Shown here: one piece after another, positions 41,913 to 50,145 of the stretch | Numbering within the stretch: position 1 is the first letter of the stretch | How the letters are laid out: the number at the start of each line of letters is the position of its first letter | The notes under the pieces: model-generated | Database searches by the model: none | Told to the model about the DNA's origin: nothing | What the model saw: the letters and a program-made list of their open reading frames with translations, nothing else | Position numbers and translations under genes: made by a program | DNA from: Isoptericola luteus | Lineage (GTDB): Bacteria > Actinomycetota > Actinomycetes > Actinomycetales > Cellulomonadaceae | Assembly (NCBI RefSeq): GCF_020297055.1 | Contig: NZ_JAIXCQ010000001.1 | Span: forward strand, 124,001-188,000 | Reading direction: 5' to 3' | Length of the DNA: 64,000 nucleotides

Positions 41913-42551
41913 TCAGACGGTGGGCGGAAGGTTCCAGCCCTCGATGGTGCGCAGGCCGTGCCCGTAGCCGAGCAGGCAGATCGCCGCGGTGCCCAGCTCG
42001 AGCCGTGAGCCGTAGCGGGGCTCGACGCCGAGCCAGGCGGTCGCGAGCACGCGCAGCAGGTGCCCGTGGGCGACGGCGAGCACGTTCCCGCCGTCGTTCA
42101 GCGTCACGTCGGCACGCTCCACGAAGCGGCGCGCGCGGGCGGACACCTCCTCGAGCCGCTCGCCTGGGCGGCCCTCGCCGTGCTCGTCGTCGGGCGGCAG
42201 CACCTGGACGCCGTCGTCGAAGATCTGGAAGTCGCGCCCGAGGATCGTCCCGACCTCGGCGGACGTGCGGCCGTCGACCGGGCCGTAGTCCCACTCGGCC
42301 AGGTCCGGGTCGACGACGGCGTCCGGGTGGCCGGCGAGCGCGGCGGTCCGCACGGCCCGTCGGAGGGGAGAGGTGTAGACCGCGCCGAACTCCAGGGCAG
42401 CGATCGCCCGGCCGGCGACGCCGGCCTGTTCCTCGCCGGCAGCGGTGAGCTCGAGGTCGGTGCGACCGGTGTGCTGCCCGCTGGCGCTCCACTCGGTCTC
42501 CCCGTGACGCAGGAGCACGAGCTGTGGGTCCTTGCTCGGCTGGAGTGGCAT
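41913..42551 (-). CDS. Histidine phosphatase family protein
   Basis: 212 residues, cytoplasmic. LVLLRHGETEWSASGQHTG contains the phosphohistidine nucleophile His16 with Arg15, and VLAVAHGHLLRVLA the second catalytic His. Part of the phosphoglycerate-mutase-like superfamily, most similar in motifs to broad-specificity acid phosphatases or pentose phosphate phosphatases of actinobacteria. Start ATG 42551; the longer frame to 42680 overlaps the promoter of the divergent NfeD-like gene. Confidence 0.9.
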   Translation of the reverse strand: MPLQPSKDPQLVLLRHGETEWSASGQHTGRTDLELTAAGEEQAGVAGRAIAALEFGAVYTSPLRRAVRTAALAGHPDAVVDPDLAEWDYGPVDGRTSAEVGTILGRDFQIFDDGVQVLPPDDEHGEGRPGERLEEVSARARRFVERADVTLNDGGNVLAVAHGHLLRVLATAWLGVEPRYGSRLELGTAAICLLGYGHGLRTIEGWNLPPTV

Positions 42552-42692
42552 CACTGCATGATCGCGCACCCGGGGCGAAGTGGCAGGTCGGGCGGTGGAT
42601 GACCGCACCGTCGCGACCGCCCGGTCCGCTAGGGTGGACGCGCTCACACTTTGGTCACGTTCTCGCCAAGGCATCGTCACAGGGAGTCACAC

Positions 42693-43163
42693 GTGCTCGT
42701 CTTCATCCTCATCGGCGCTGCCGGGATGCTCCTGCTCCTCGTCTCGCTGATCGTGGGGGACCTCATCGACCTGGGGGACGGCGCCGTCTCCAGCACCTCG
42801 CTCGGCGTCGGCGGCGTCGTCTTCGGCGCGGTCGGCACCATCGTGGTCGCGAACGGCGGGCCGGTCTGGCTGGCCTACGCGGTCTCGGCCGTCGTCGGAA
42901 TCCTTGCGGTGCTGCTGGCCCAGGCGCTGGTCCGCCGCCTCACCGCGTCGGAGGACGGCGTGAGCGTCTCCCTCGTGGGGGTGCAGGGCACGGCGACCAC
43001 CGACATCACCCCGACGTCGGGCGAGGTCGCCCTCGACGCCGCGAGCGAGCTCGAGCGCCGGCTCGCCCGTGCCGACGAGCCGATCCCCGCCGGCGCCCGC
43101 GTGGTCGTCGTCGAGCACTTCGGCAGCACCGTCCGCGTCGGGCCGTTCGCGCCGACGCGCTGA
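42693..43163 (+). CDS. NfeD-like membrane protein partner of flotillin
   Basis: 156 residues: two or three closely spaced membrane segments (about 1-22, 38-58, 62-82) and a C-terminal OB-like beta domain (SLVGVQGTATTDI, GARVVVVEHFGSTVRVG). This is the layout of NfeD/YuaF proteins that pair with SPFH proteins in membrane microdomains. GTG 42693 with AGGGAG at 42681-42686. A TAGGGT box at 42630-42635 may be the operon -10. The flotillin gene follows after 80 bp. Confidence 0.8.
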   Translation: MLVFILIGAAGMLLLLVSLIVGDLIDLGDGAVSSTSLGVGGVVFGAVGTIVVANGGPVWLAYAVSAVVGILAVLLAQALVRRLTASEDGVSVSLVGVQGTATTDITPTSGEVALDAASELERRLARADEPIPAGARVVVVEHFGSTVRVGPFAPTR

Positions 43164-43243
43164 GCCGGCCCCGGCACCGCCTGCCGCACGACCCCTGAAC
43201 CGCACGTCCCGCGACCGGAAGGAGCCGCGCCCCGGCGCGCACC

Positions 43244-44722
43244 ATGTTCGACACCTCTGACAGCAGCTTCATCACTACCATCGCGGTCGTCGCCCTCGTG
43301 GTGGCGTTCCTCGCGGTGGGCATCTTCGTCGCCCAGCGCATCCGCCGGGTCCCGCCGAACCAGGCCCTCGTCATCGTCGGCCGTGGTGCGGGGCGCAAGG
43401 AGTCTTCCGCGTCGGGCCAGAAGGTCGTCATCGGCGGCCGCACGTTCGTCTGGCCGGTCCTGCAGCAGGGCTTCGCGATCTCGCTCGAGCAGCGCCAGAT
43501 CGGCATCACGGTCGAGGGCGTCGACAAGAACCGCATCAAGATCGCCATCAAGGCGTCGATCAACTTCAAGGTGCGGGGCGACGACGAGGGCGTGCGCCGG
43601 GCGGCGCAGCGATTCCTGTCGCAGCAGGAGATGCTCACCGAGATCATCAAGGAGTCCCTCGAGGGCTCGCTGCGCTCCATCGTCGGCGACATGACGATCG
43701 AGCAGATCATCTCCGACCGCAAGGGCCTGTCCGACCGGGTCGTGCAGTCCACCAAGACGGACCTCGCCGAGCAGGGTCTGCAGGTCGACCTGCTCAACAT
43801 CTCCGACATCTCCACGCCCGGGTCGGCGTACCTCGCGAACCTGGGTCGCGCCGAGGGTGCCCGTGCGCTGCAGGTCGCCGAGGTCTCCGAGGCCGAGGCC
43901 CGTCGGGTGTCGGAGTTCGCCGTCATCGAGGCGGCCGAGCAGATCGCGGAGCGTCAGAAGGCGCTCGACCTCAAGAAGGCCGTCATCAAGGCGGACACCG
44001 ACCGGGCGAACGCCGAGGCGGACGCCGCCGGCCAGCTCGCCCGCGCGGAGCAGGACCGCCTCGTGGCACAGCAGGAGCGCGAGGCTCTTGCCGAGAAGGC
44101 GCGCGTCACCCAGGAGCGCCTCGACATCGAGGTGCGCAAGCCGGCCGAGGCCAAGGCCTACGCCGAGGTCCAGGAGGCGAACGCCCGTCGTGACGCGGCG
44201 AACGCCGCCACCGAGGCCGACGCCTACAAGCGCACCACGATCGCCGAGGCGAACAAGAAGGCCGCGATGCAGGACGCCGAGGCCTCGGCCGAGGCCGTGC
44301 GTCGTGCCGGTGAGGCCGACCGTGACCGCCAGATCGCCCTCGCGGCCGGTATCCGGGCCGAGGGTGAGGCCCGAGCGGCCGCGACGGAGGCCGAGGGGCG
44401 CGCGGAGGCAGTGGCCACCGACGCCAAGGCAGAGGCGCTCAAGAAGTACGGCGAGGCCGCGCTCGTGCAGGAGCTCATCGAGCGCCTGCCCGACATCGTG
44501 CGTGCCGCAGCGGAGCCGATCGGTGCGATCCAGGGCATGACGGTCGTCTCGACAGACGGTGCCTCGGCGATCACCAAGAACGTCGCATCCGTCCTCAGTG
44601 AGGGCCAGGGTGTGATCAAGCAGCTCACCGGCGTCGACATCAACCAGCTCATCGCCGGGATCGCCGGGAGCCAGCTCCCCGGGAAGGACGCCGGGGTGAA
44701 CGAGGCCGCACCGCTCAACTGA
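43244..44722 (+). CDS. Flotillin-family (SPFH/band 7) protein
   Basis: 492 residues. One N-terminal membrane segment (about 8-28), SPFH domain (about 30-215, VPPNQALVIVGRGAG, QRQIGITVEGVDKNRIKIA), and a long coiled-coil flotillin tail rich in Glu-Ala repeats (about 215-420), ending in a Gly-rich segment. It organises membrane microdomains with the NfeD-like partner. The best ribosome site, GGAAGGAG at 43217-43224, is 19 nt from ATG 43244, unusually far. A strong hairpin follows at 44753. Confidence 0.92.
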   Translation: MFDTSDSSFITTIAVVALVVAFLAVGIFVAQRIRRVPPNQALVIVGRGAGRKESSASGQKVVIGGRTFVWPVLQQGFAISLEQRQIGITVEGVDKNRIKIAIKASINFKVRGDDEGVRRAAQRFLSQQEMLTEIIKESLEGSLRSIVGDMTIEQIISDRKGLSDRVVQSTKTDLAEQGLQVDLLNISDISTPGSAYLANLGRAEGARALQVAEVSEAEARRVSEFAVIEAAEQIAERQKALDLKKAVIKADTDRANAEADAAGQLARAEQDRLVAQQEREALAEKARVTQERLDIEVRKPAEAKAYAEVQEANARRDAANAATEADAYKRTTIAEANKKAAMQDAEASAEAVRRAGEADRDRQIALAAGIRAEGEARAAATEAEGRAEAVATDAKAEALKKYGEAALVQELIERLPDIVRAAAEPIGAIQGMTVVSTDGASAITKNVASVLSEGQGVIKQLTGVDINQLIAGIAGSQLPGKDAGVNEAAPLN

Positions 44723-44752
44723 GCCGTCGGCTCGACCGTACGACGCACGTCA

Positions 44753-44788
44753 CGCCCCGTCGTGGGAATCCCTTCCCGCGGCGGGGCG
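44753..44788 (+). terminator. Terminator after the flotillin gene
   Basis: 36-bp hairpin: cgccccgtcgtgggaa pairs with ttcccgcggcggggcg (two mismatches) across a TCCC loop, 30 bp after the flotillin stop and 12 bp before the FrnE-like start. Confidence 0.75.
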
Positions 44789-44799
44789 TTCGGCTGGGC

Positions 44800-45468
44800 A
44801 TGACGACTCTGAAGGTCGACGTCTGGTCGGACGTCGCGTGCCCCTGGTGCTACATCGGCAAGCGCCGCTTCGAGTCCGCGCTGGAGCGGATGGCGGAGCG
44901 GGACGGCTCGGCACCGGAGGTGACGATCGAGTACCACTCGTTCGAGCTGTCGCCCGACACGCCCGTCGACTTCGAGGGCACGGCGACGGAGTTCCTCGCC
45001 GACCACAAGGGGATCCCGCTGGCCACGGCCCAGCAGATGCAGGACCAGGTGACCGCGCTCGCCGCTGCCGAGGGCCTCACCTACCGCATGGACGACGTCC
45101 GGCACACCAAGACGCTCAAGGCGCACGAGCTCCTGCACGTCGCGAAGGCGTTCGGCAAGCAGTCCGAGATGAAGGAGCGGCTGCTGCGCGCGTACTTCAC
45201 CGAGGGCCGGCACGTGGGCCGGGTCGACGACCTCGCCGACCTCGCCGCGGACATCGGGCTGGAGCGGGAGGCCGTGCGCACGGCCCTCGAGACGGGTGCC
45301 TACGCCGAGGCGGTCGCCGACGACATTGCGCGCGCCCGGGCTTTCGGCATCAACGGCGTCCCGTTCTTCGTGCTCGACGGGCGCTACGGCGTCTCCGGTG
45401 CGCAGGACCCGGCGGTCTTCGTCCAGGTCCTCGACCAGGTGCTCGCGGAGCAGGGCGCCGACGTGTGA
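44800..45468 (+). CDS. FrnE-like DsbA-family oxidoreductase
   Basis: 222 residues, cytoplasmic. Thioredoxin-fold DsbA domain with the redox pair Cys14-Pro-Trp-Cys17 (DVACPWCYIG), helical insertion, and cis-Pro motif NGVPFFVLD. FrnE proteins are thiol oxidoreductases or isomerases that help in oxidative stress. No signal peptide. No clear ribosome site directly before ATG 44800. The 59-residue Cys peptide gene follows on the same strand. Confidence 0.9.
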   Translation: MTTLKVDVWSDVACPWCYIGKRRFESALERMAERDGSAPEVTIEYHSFELSPDTPVDFEGTATEFLADHKGIPLATAQQMQDQVTALAAAEGLTYRMDDVRHTKTLKAHELLHVAKAFGKQSEMKERLLRAYFTEGRHVGRVDDLADLAADIGLEREAVRTALETGAYAEAVADDIARARAFGINGVPFFVLDGRYGVSGAQDPAVFVQVLDQVLAEQGADV

Positions 45469-45506
45469 TCGGGTGCGTGCCGCATCTCACAGCACCTCCC
45501 CTCGCA

Positions 45507-45550
45507 TTGCGAGACGGAGTCGCACAAGATGGGGAGATTCCGTCTCGCAA
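45507..45550. repeat. Inverted repeat before the small Cys-peptide gene
   Basis: Perfect 12-bp arms ttgcgagacgga (45507-45518) and tccgtctcgcaa (45539-45550) with a 20-nt interval. It ends 67 bp before ATG 45617. It could be a terminator for the FrnE-like gene or an operator for the peptide gene. Confidence 0.75.
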
Positions 45551-45616
45551 CGCTGCGACGGACCGACATCGGGCGCGCCGGCACCGTCGCTGAGCACCCA
45601 TCGTGGAGGAGAGAGC

Positions 45617-45796
45617 ATGAACGACGTCACCGAGAGCGCGTACCGCTCCATCGCCAACCCGCGCCGCACCACCCTCATGTCCACGAGCGCGGCAGAGGCC
45701 GCCGAGCCCCACCGCGCCACGGACGACAACCGCCTGCAGATGCTCACCGACGACGGCGGCGTGTGCGTCGACGGGTCCTGCGCGCTCCCGGAGTGA
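45617..45796 (+). CDS. 59-residue peptide with C-terminal CVDGSC motif
   Basis: 59 residues, preceded by a strong ribosome site (GGAGGAGAG, 45604-45612). The first 40 residues are hydrophilic and leader-like (Ser/Ala/Glu/Arg), and the end reads MLTDDGGVCVDGSCALPE with two Cys four residues apart. No signal peptide. It may be a small redox or metal-binding protein working with the neighbouring thiol oxidoreductase, or a RiPP-type precursor; no maturase gene is adjacent. Family not recognised. Confidence 0.65.
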   Translation: MNDVTESAYRSIANPRRTTLMSTSAAEAAEPHRATDDNRLQMLTDDGGVCVDGSCALPE

Positions 45797-45827
45797 CGGC
45801 ACCCCAGGGAGTCCGAAGGCCCGGTAG

Positions 45828-46757
45828 TCAGAGCCCTCGGTAGTCGGGGATCGGCAGCCGTGGCCCGCGCCGTGGCGCCTGGGCCCGGCGGTCCAGGAAC
45901 AGCAGCCGCACCACGCGGTGCCGGTGAGGTGCGTACGGTGCCAGGAGCTCGAGCATCCCGGCGTCGTCCGTACGCTCGCCTGTGAGCGCCCAGCCCACCG
46001 CCGCGGCGAGGTGGAAGTCGCCGACGGAGACCGCGTCGGCGTCGCCGAGCGCACGCTGCGCGACCTCGGCCGAGGTCCACTCACCGATCCCCGGCACGGC
46101 CTCGAGCCGCGCCCGTGCCTCGGCGCCGGGGAGCGTCGCGGTCTCCTCGAGCCTGGCCGCCACGCGCGCGCAGCGGGCCACGGTCGCCGCGCGCCGCGGA
46201 TCCACGCCTGCCCGGTGCCACTCCCAGACGGGCAGCGCCGCCCAGGTGCGGGCGTCCGGAACGACCCGCAGCCCGGCGGGCGCAGGCCCGGGCGCCGCGC
46301 TCCCGCGCCGCAGCACCAGATGACGCCACGCGCGGTGCGCGGTGACGACCTGCACCTTCTGCTCCAGCACGGCCGGCACCAGGGCCTCCATCACCCGCCC
46401 GCTGCGGGTGATCCGCAACCCGACGGCACGGCGTGCCGCCGCCTGAGCCTGCGGCGGGGCCACGAACCCGTCGGTGGAGTCGTCCTCGCCGAGCAGCTGC
46501 GGCAGCCGGTCGGCTGCCTCGCGTGCGCCCGGACCCCACTGCTGGACGACGACCGACCGCTCGCCGTCGGCGACGAACCGCTGGGTGGCGGGGCCGCTGG
46601 GTAGCAGCGTCGTGCGCCAGACGGCGCCGTCGGTGGTGCGGGTGAAGGTGGGGTCGCCGACGCCGTGCCGTAGCGGGGCCAGCGTGGGCCCCAGGTCCAG
46701 CGGCCGATCGCTGAGGTGCCGGACCGTGAGGGCGTCTGCGGAACGGATCTCAGTCAA
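45828..46757 (-). CDS. DNA-3-methyladenine glycosylase II-like (HhH-GPD) protein
   Basis: About 309 residues. AlkA-like N-terminal beta domain (PLDLGPTLAPLRHGVGDPTF), then HhH-GPD helices: hairpin LEAVPGIGEWTSAEVAQRAL and the catalytic Asp in DAVSVGDFHLAAA. It excises alkylated bases in base-excision repair. No ATG or GTG is available at the expected start; TTG 46757 fits and overlaps the end of the RNase HI gene, so the two are coupled. Confidence 0.82.
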   Translation of the reverse strand: MTEIRSADALTVRHLSDRPLDLGPTLAPLRHGVGDPTFTRTTDGAVWRTTLLPSGPATQRFVADGERSVVVQQWGPGAREAADRLPQLLGEDDSTDGFVAPPQAQAAARRAVGLRITRSGRVMEALVPAVLEQKVQVVTAHRAWRHLVLRRGSAAPGPAPAGLRVVPDARTWAALPVWEWHRAGVDPRRAATVARCARVAARLEETATLPGAEARARLEAVPGIGEWTSAEVAQRALGDADAVSVGDFHLAAAVGWALTGERTDDAGMLELLAPYAPHRHRVVRLLFLDRRAQAPRRGPRLPIPDYRGL

Positions 46758-47334
46758 AGAGGGTGCCGAGCTCCCAGCCCGAGTCGGCTCGCGCGCCCAC
46801 CGGCTCGCGGGGCGGGCGCGCTGCCCCCGGGACGGCAGCCGACCCGGCTCCGCCGTCAGAGTCCTCCGGTGCGACGAGCAGCTCTCCCACGCCACCTCGC
46901 CCGGCGGCCCAGTCCTGTGCGGCGAGCCCGGCGAGCTGGTCCGCCCGCTCGTTGAACGGGTTGCCGACGTGCCCGCGCACCCAGCGGAACCGCACCGGAC
47001 CGCCCCGGTGGGCGATGGCCCGGTCGATGGCCTGGACGAGGTCCAGGTTCTTCACGGCGCCGCCGGACGCGGTGCGCCAGCCCTTGCGCTTCCAGCCCTC
47101 GAGCCACTCCGAAGCACACCGGATGGCGTACTGCGAGTCGGACTCGATGAGCAGCGGTTCGTCGCCCGGGTGGGCCTCGATGGCGCGCAGGAGCGCGGTG
47201 AGCTCGGCTATCTGGTTGGTGCCCGACACGGCCCCGCCGGAGTCGAACCGGCCGCCGTCGTGGGCGATCCACGCCCAGCCGATCGCGCCGCCCGGGTTGC
47301 GTAGGCAGGAGCCGTCGGTGCTGACAATGATCAC
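46750..47334 (-). CDS. rnhA: Ribonuclease HI
   Basis: 194 residues. All four acidic catalytic residues are visible: Asp7 (STDGSC), Glu44 (IAELTAL), Asp66 (ESDSQY), Asp132 (ERADQLA), plus His122 (RGHVGN). Removes RNA from RNA-DNA hybrids. The C-terminal 45 residues are a disordered Gly/Pro/Ala tail beyond the usual fold. GTG 47334 has GAGGGA seven bases upstream. Overlaps the alkylbase glycosylase gene by 8 bp. Confidence 0.94.
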   Translation of the reverse strand: MIIVSTDGSCLRNPGGAIGWAWIAHDGGRFDSGGAVSGTNQIAELTALLRAIEAHPGDEPLLIESDSQYAIRCASEWLEGWKRKGWRTASGGAVKNLDLVQAIDRAIAHRGGPVRFRWVRGHVGNPFNERADQLAGLAAQDWAAGRGGVGELLVAPEDSDGGAGSAAVPGAARPPREPVGARADSGWELGTLFD

Positions 47335-47525
47335 GTCGGTGTCCCTCGGTATCCCGATGTGTGCACCCGGAGCGCCCCGGGTGTCGGCCCTATTGTGCAC
47401 CGAGCCTGGGACACGACCTACGCGCCCCCGGCTTCGGCCGTCCGAATCCCCCCGCACCGACGGCCGGAAGTGGGCACGGCGCGGTGCACAACCCGTCGTG
47501 GGCGCGGTGACGCCATCATGAGAAC

Positions 47526-48653
47526 GTGCAGCCACCCCACCCCGACGAACCCGGCGACCCGGCGCCGTCGCTCGCCCGGAACCCCGCCGACCTGCGTCGC
47601 TGGCGGCGCCATCTCGCCGACGAGCGCGCGGAGGCGGCGACGTACCGCGACCTCGCGCGTCGCCGCACCGGGGAGGAGCGGGAGATCCTGCTTGCTCTGG
47701 CGGACGCGGAGAAGCGGCACGAGCAGCACTGGCTCGACCTGCTCGGCGACGACGTCGGCCGGCCGCTCCCCGGAGACCTCCGTACCCGCATGCTCGGCCT
47801 CCTCGCCCGCCGGTTCGGCGGCGTGTTCGTGCTGGCTCTCGCACAGCGTGCGGAGGCCCGCTCGACGTACGACCGCGAGGAGTTCGCCACCGCGAGGATG
47901 GCGGCGGACGAGCAGATCCACGAGGAGGTGGTGCGCGGGCTCGCGACCCGCGGCCGCAACAGGATGTCCGGCATGTTCCGCGCTGCCGTCTTCGGCGCGA
48001 ACGACGGGCTCGTCTCGAACCTCGCGCTCGTCCTGGGCATCGGCGCGTCCGGGGTGTCGTCCCAGACCGTGCTGCTCACCGGGGTCGCCGGGCTCCTCGC
48101 CGGCGCGCTGTCCATGGGTGCGGGCGAGTTCGTGTCCGTGCGGTCCCAGCGCGAGCTGCTCGAGGCCTCCGACCCCGACCCGAAGAGCGCCCAGGCGCTG
48201 CCCCACCTCGACGTCGACGCCAACGAGCTCGCCCTCGTGTACCGGGCACGAGGCATGGACCAGGACGCCGCCCAGGCCCGGGCCGACGGGGTGCTGGCGC
48301 GGCTCGCGGTCACCGAGGGCCTGACGTCGGGGTCGCTGGACCACGAGGAGTCGCCGGCGGACGACCGCGAGACGCACGGGACCGCCTGGGGCGCCGCCGT
48401 CTCCAGCTTCTGCTTCTTCGCGTCGGGGGCGATCATCCCCGTGCTGCCGTACCTGTTCGGGCTGACGGGCGCCCAGGCGATCGCCGTGGCCGCCGGCCTC
48501 GTCGGTGTGTCTTTGCTGATCACGGGTGCGGTCACCGGGCTGCTGTCGGGCACGTCGCCGCTGACGCGCGCGCTGCGGCAGCTCGCCATCGGCTTCGGCG
48601 CCGCGGCGATCACCTACCTCCTCGGCCTGGCGTTCGGCACCACCCTCGCCTGA
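47526..48653 (+). CDS. Ferritin-like / VIT1 (CCC1) family metal transporter
   Basis: 375 residues. N-terminal ferritin-like helical domain (about 24-150) with the di-iron-type motifs DERAEAATYRDLA, DAEKRHEQHW and AADEQIHEEV. A VIT1/CCC1 membrane domain follows (about 155-375, FGANDGLVSNLALVLGIG, GALSMGAGEFVSVRSQ) with five predicted membrane segments. It should move Fe2+ or Mn2+ across the membrane, with the ferritin-like part as metal sensor or chaperone. GTG 47526 is 6 nt after CATCAT, a possible leaderless start. Confidence 0.9.
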   Translation: MQPPHPDEPGDPAPSLARNPADLRRWRRHLADERAEAATYRDLARRRTGEEREILLALADAEKRHEQHWLDLLGDDVGRPLPGDLRTRMLGLLARRFGGVFVLALAQRAEARSTYDREEFATARMAADEQIHEEVVRGLATRGRNRMSGMFRAAVFGANDGLVSNLALVLGIGASGVSSQTVLLTGVAGLLAGALSMGAGEFVSVRSQRELLEASDPDPKSAQALPHLDVDANELALVYRARGMDQDAAQARADGVLARLAVTEGLTSGSLDHEESPADDRETHGTAWGAAVSSFCFFASGAIIPVLPYLFGLTGAQAIAVAAGLVGVSLLITGAVTGLLSGTSPLTRALRQLAIGFGAAAITYLLGLAFGTTLA

Positions 48654-48756
48654 CCTCGCCCGGAGCGTGTGCGCTTGCGCGACGATTGCTCGGGCACCAC
48701 GCTAGGGGGTGAGCCGTCGCCCAGGGCGACGGCGGAGCACGACGCAAGGAGGCAGC

Positions 48757-50067
48757 GTGACGCACAGCGACGCCGGACCGCCGGAAGCCGGACGCTTCCG
48801 CCGGTGGGCGCTGCGTGCCGCAGGCGCGGCCCTCGGGACGCTGGGCGGCCTCGCCCTCGGCGCCGGCCTGGCCTCCGCCGACGACGGCTCCGACGGGACC
48901 TCGGAGCGCAGCCGTGACGGTGTCGTGAGCTCCCTGGTGGAGCACGTCGCCGCCGACGTCCTGGATCCCGTGGCCCAGGGAGTGGGGAAGACGGTCGAGA
49001 AGGTCGTCACCGAACCCGTCGAGAAGGTCACCCAGCGGGTGCAGAAGGCGGCGGAGCCGGCCGAGAAGCCCGCGGAGACCGCTGAGCAGCCCGCCGAGAA
49101 GCCCGCCGAGCAGCCCGCTGAGCAGCCCGCCGAGAAGTCCGTCGAGAAGTCGACGATGCCTGTCGAGAAGGTCGTCGAGAAGTCGACGAAGCCCGTCGAG
49201 AAGGTCGTCGAGAAGGTGGCCGAGCCGGTGCAGCGGGTCACCGAGAAGGTGGCGGAGCCGGTGGAGCGGGTGACGAAGCCCGTCGAGCAGGTGCTGGCCC
49301 CCGTCGAGGACGTGCTGGACCCCGTCGTCGAGCCCGTCACCCGGGTCACGGACCCGGTCCTGGCGCCGGTGGGTGACGTGGTGCGGGAGGTCACCCGCCC
49401 GCTCACCCCCGTCACCGGCGCGGTGGGGAAGATCCTCGAGCCCGTCGTCGACGTGGCAGCGCCGGTGCTGGACGTGACCCGTCCTGTGCTGGACGTGGCG
49501 CGTCCCGTCCTCGACCCCGTGGTGCGTACGGTCGGCCCGGTGACCCAGGTGCTCGATCCCGTGGTCGCACCGGTCCTCGGTGCCGTCGACCCGGTGACCG
49601 CGCCCGTGGTGGCGACAGTGACGCCTGCGGGAACACCGGGGGTGACCCCTGCCCTCGCTGCCGAGCGAGCAACGCCTGGGGAGCAGCCTGTCGTGCGTGC
49701 CGCACCGGCGGAGCCGGCAGCGCCGACCGCGCGCGCCGGGCATGCGACGCCCTCGCTGCCCTCCCCGACCTCGCCGTCATCCGTCGAGACGGCACCTCCC
49801 TTCGCCGGGAGCGTCCCGGACCAGGCCGAACGTGCCGAGGACTCCGCGGCCTCGCCTCGCGGCGACGCGGACGGCGCGCCGACCGGGCCGGTCGCGAACG
49901 CCGTCGGCTCGTCGTCGTCGCTCTCGCGCGGCGGCGCGGGCTCTGACGTGGCGGCCGTGGTCGCGGACGCATCGCGCGCCGGCCAGTGGCTCCGGGCGGG
50001 CTCCGCCCCGGGGCACCAGGCCGATCTTCCGTCGATCGTCGACGACATCCCCGTCTCTCCTGCCTGA
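48757..50067 (+). CDS. Secreted low-complexity Val/Pro/Glu/Lys-repeat protein
   Basis: 436 residues. Signal peptide about 1-40 (FRRWALRAAGAALGTLGGLA, cut after LASA). The mature part is built of short VEKV, PAEKPAEQ and DPVL/PVVDVAAPVL repeats that would form long amphipathic helices, then a Ser/Pro/Ala-rich tail. No sorting motif or membrane segment at the end. GTG 48757 has AAGGAGG at 48746-48752. Co-oriented with the next repeat protein (78 bp gap), so likely co-expressed at the cell surface. No family recognised. Confidence 0.75.
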   Translation: MTHSDAGPPEAGRFRRWALRAAGAALGTLGGLALGAGLASADDGSDGTSERSRDGVVSSLVEHVAADVLDPVAQGVGKTVEKVVTEPVEKVTQRVQKAAEPAEKPAETAEQPAEKPAEQPAEQPAEKSVEKSTMPVEKVVEKSTKPVEKVVEKVAEPVQRVTEKVAEPVERVTKPVEQVLAPVEDVLDPVVEPVTRVTDPVLAPVGDVVREVTRPLTPVTGAVGKILEPVVDVAAPVLDVTRPVLDVARPVLDPVVRTVGPVTQVLDPVVAPVLGAVDPVTAPVVATVTPAGTPGVTPALAAERATPGEQPVVRAAPAEPAAPTARAGHATPSLPSPTSPSSVETAPPFAGSVPDQAERAEDSAASPRGDADGAPTGPVANAVGSSSSLSRGGAGSDVAAVVADASRAGQWLRAGSAPGHQADLPSIVDDIPVSPA

Positions 50068-50145
50068 GGTGGCTCCGTCGCGCCGCGCGCGACGAGCTGG
50101 GAGCGGTATCTGCCGCCCCGTTCCACCTCAGACAGGAGAACTCTC

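Noticed and set aside
45617-45796. Assignment as a mycofactocin precursor
   Set aside because: The VDGSC stretch is superficially similar, but the C-terminal end differs and no radical SAM or other maturation gene lies nearby.
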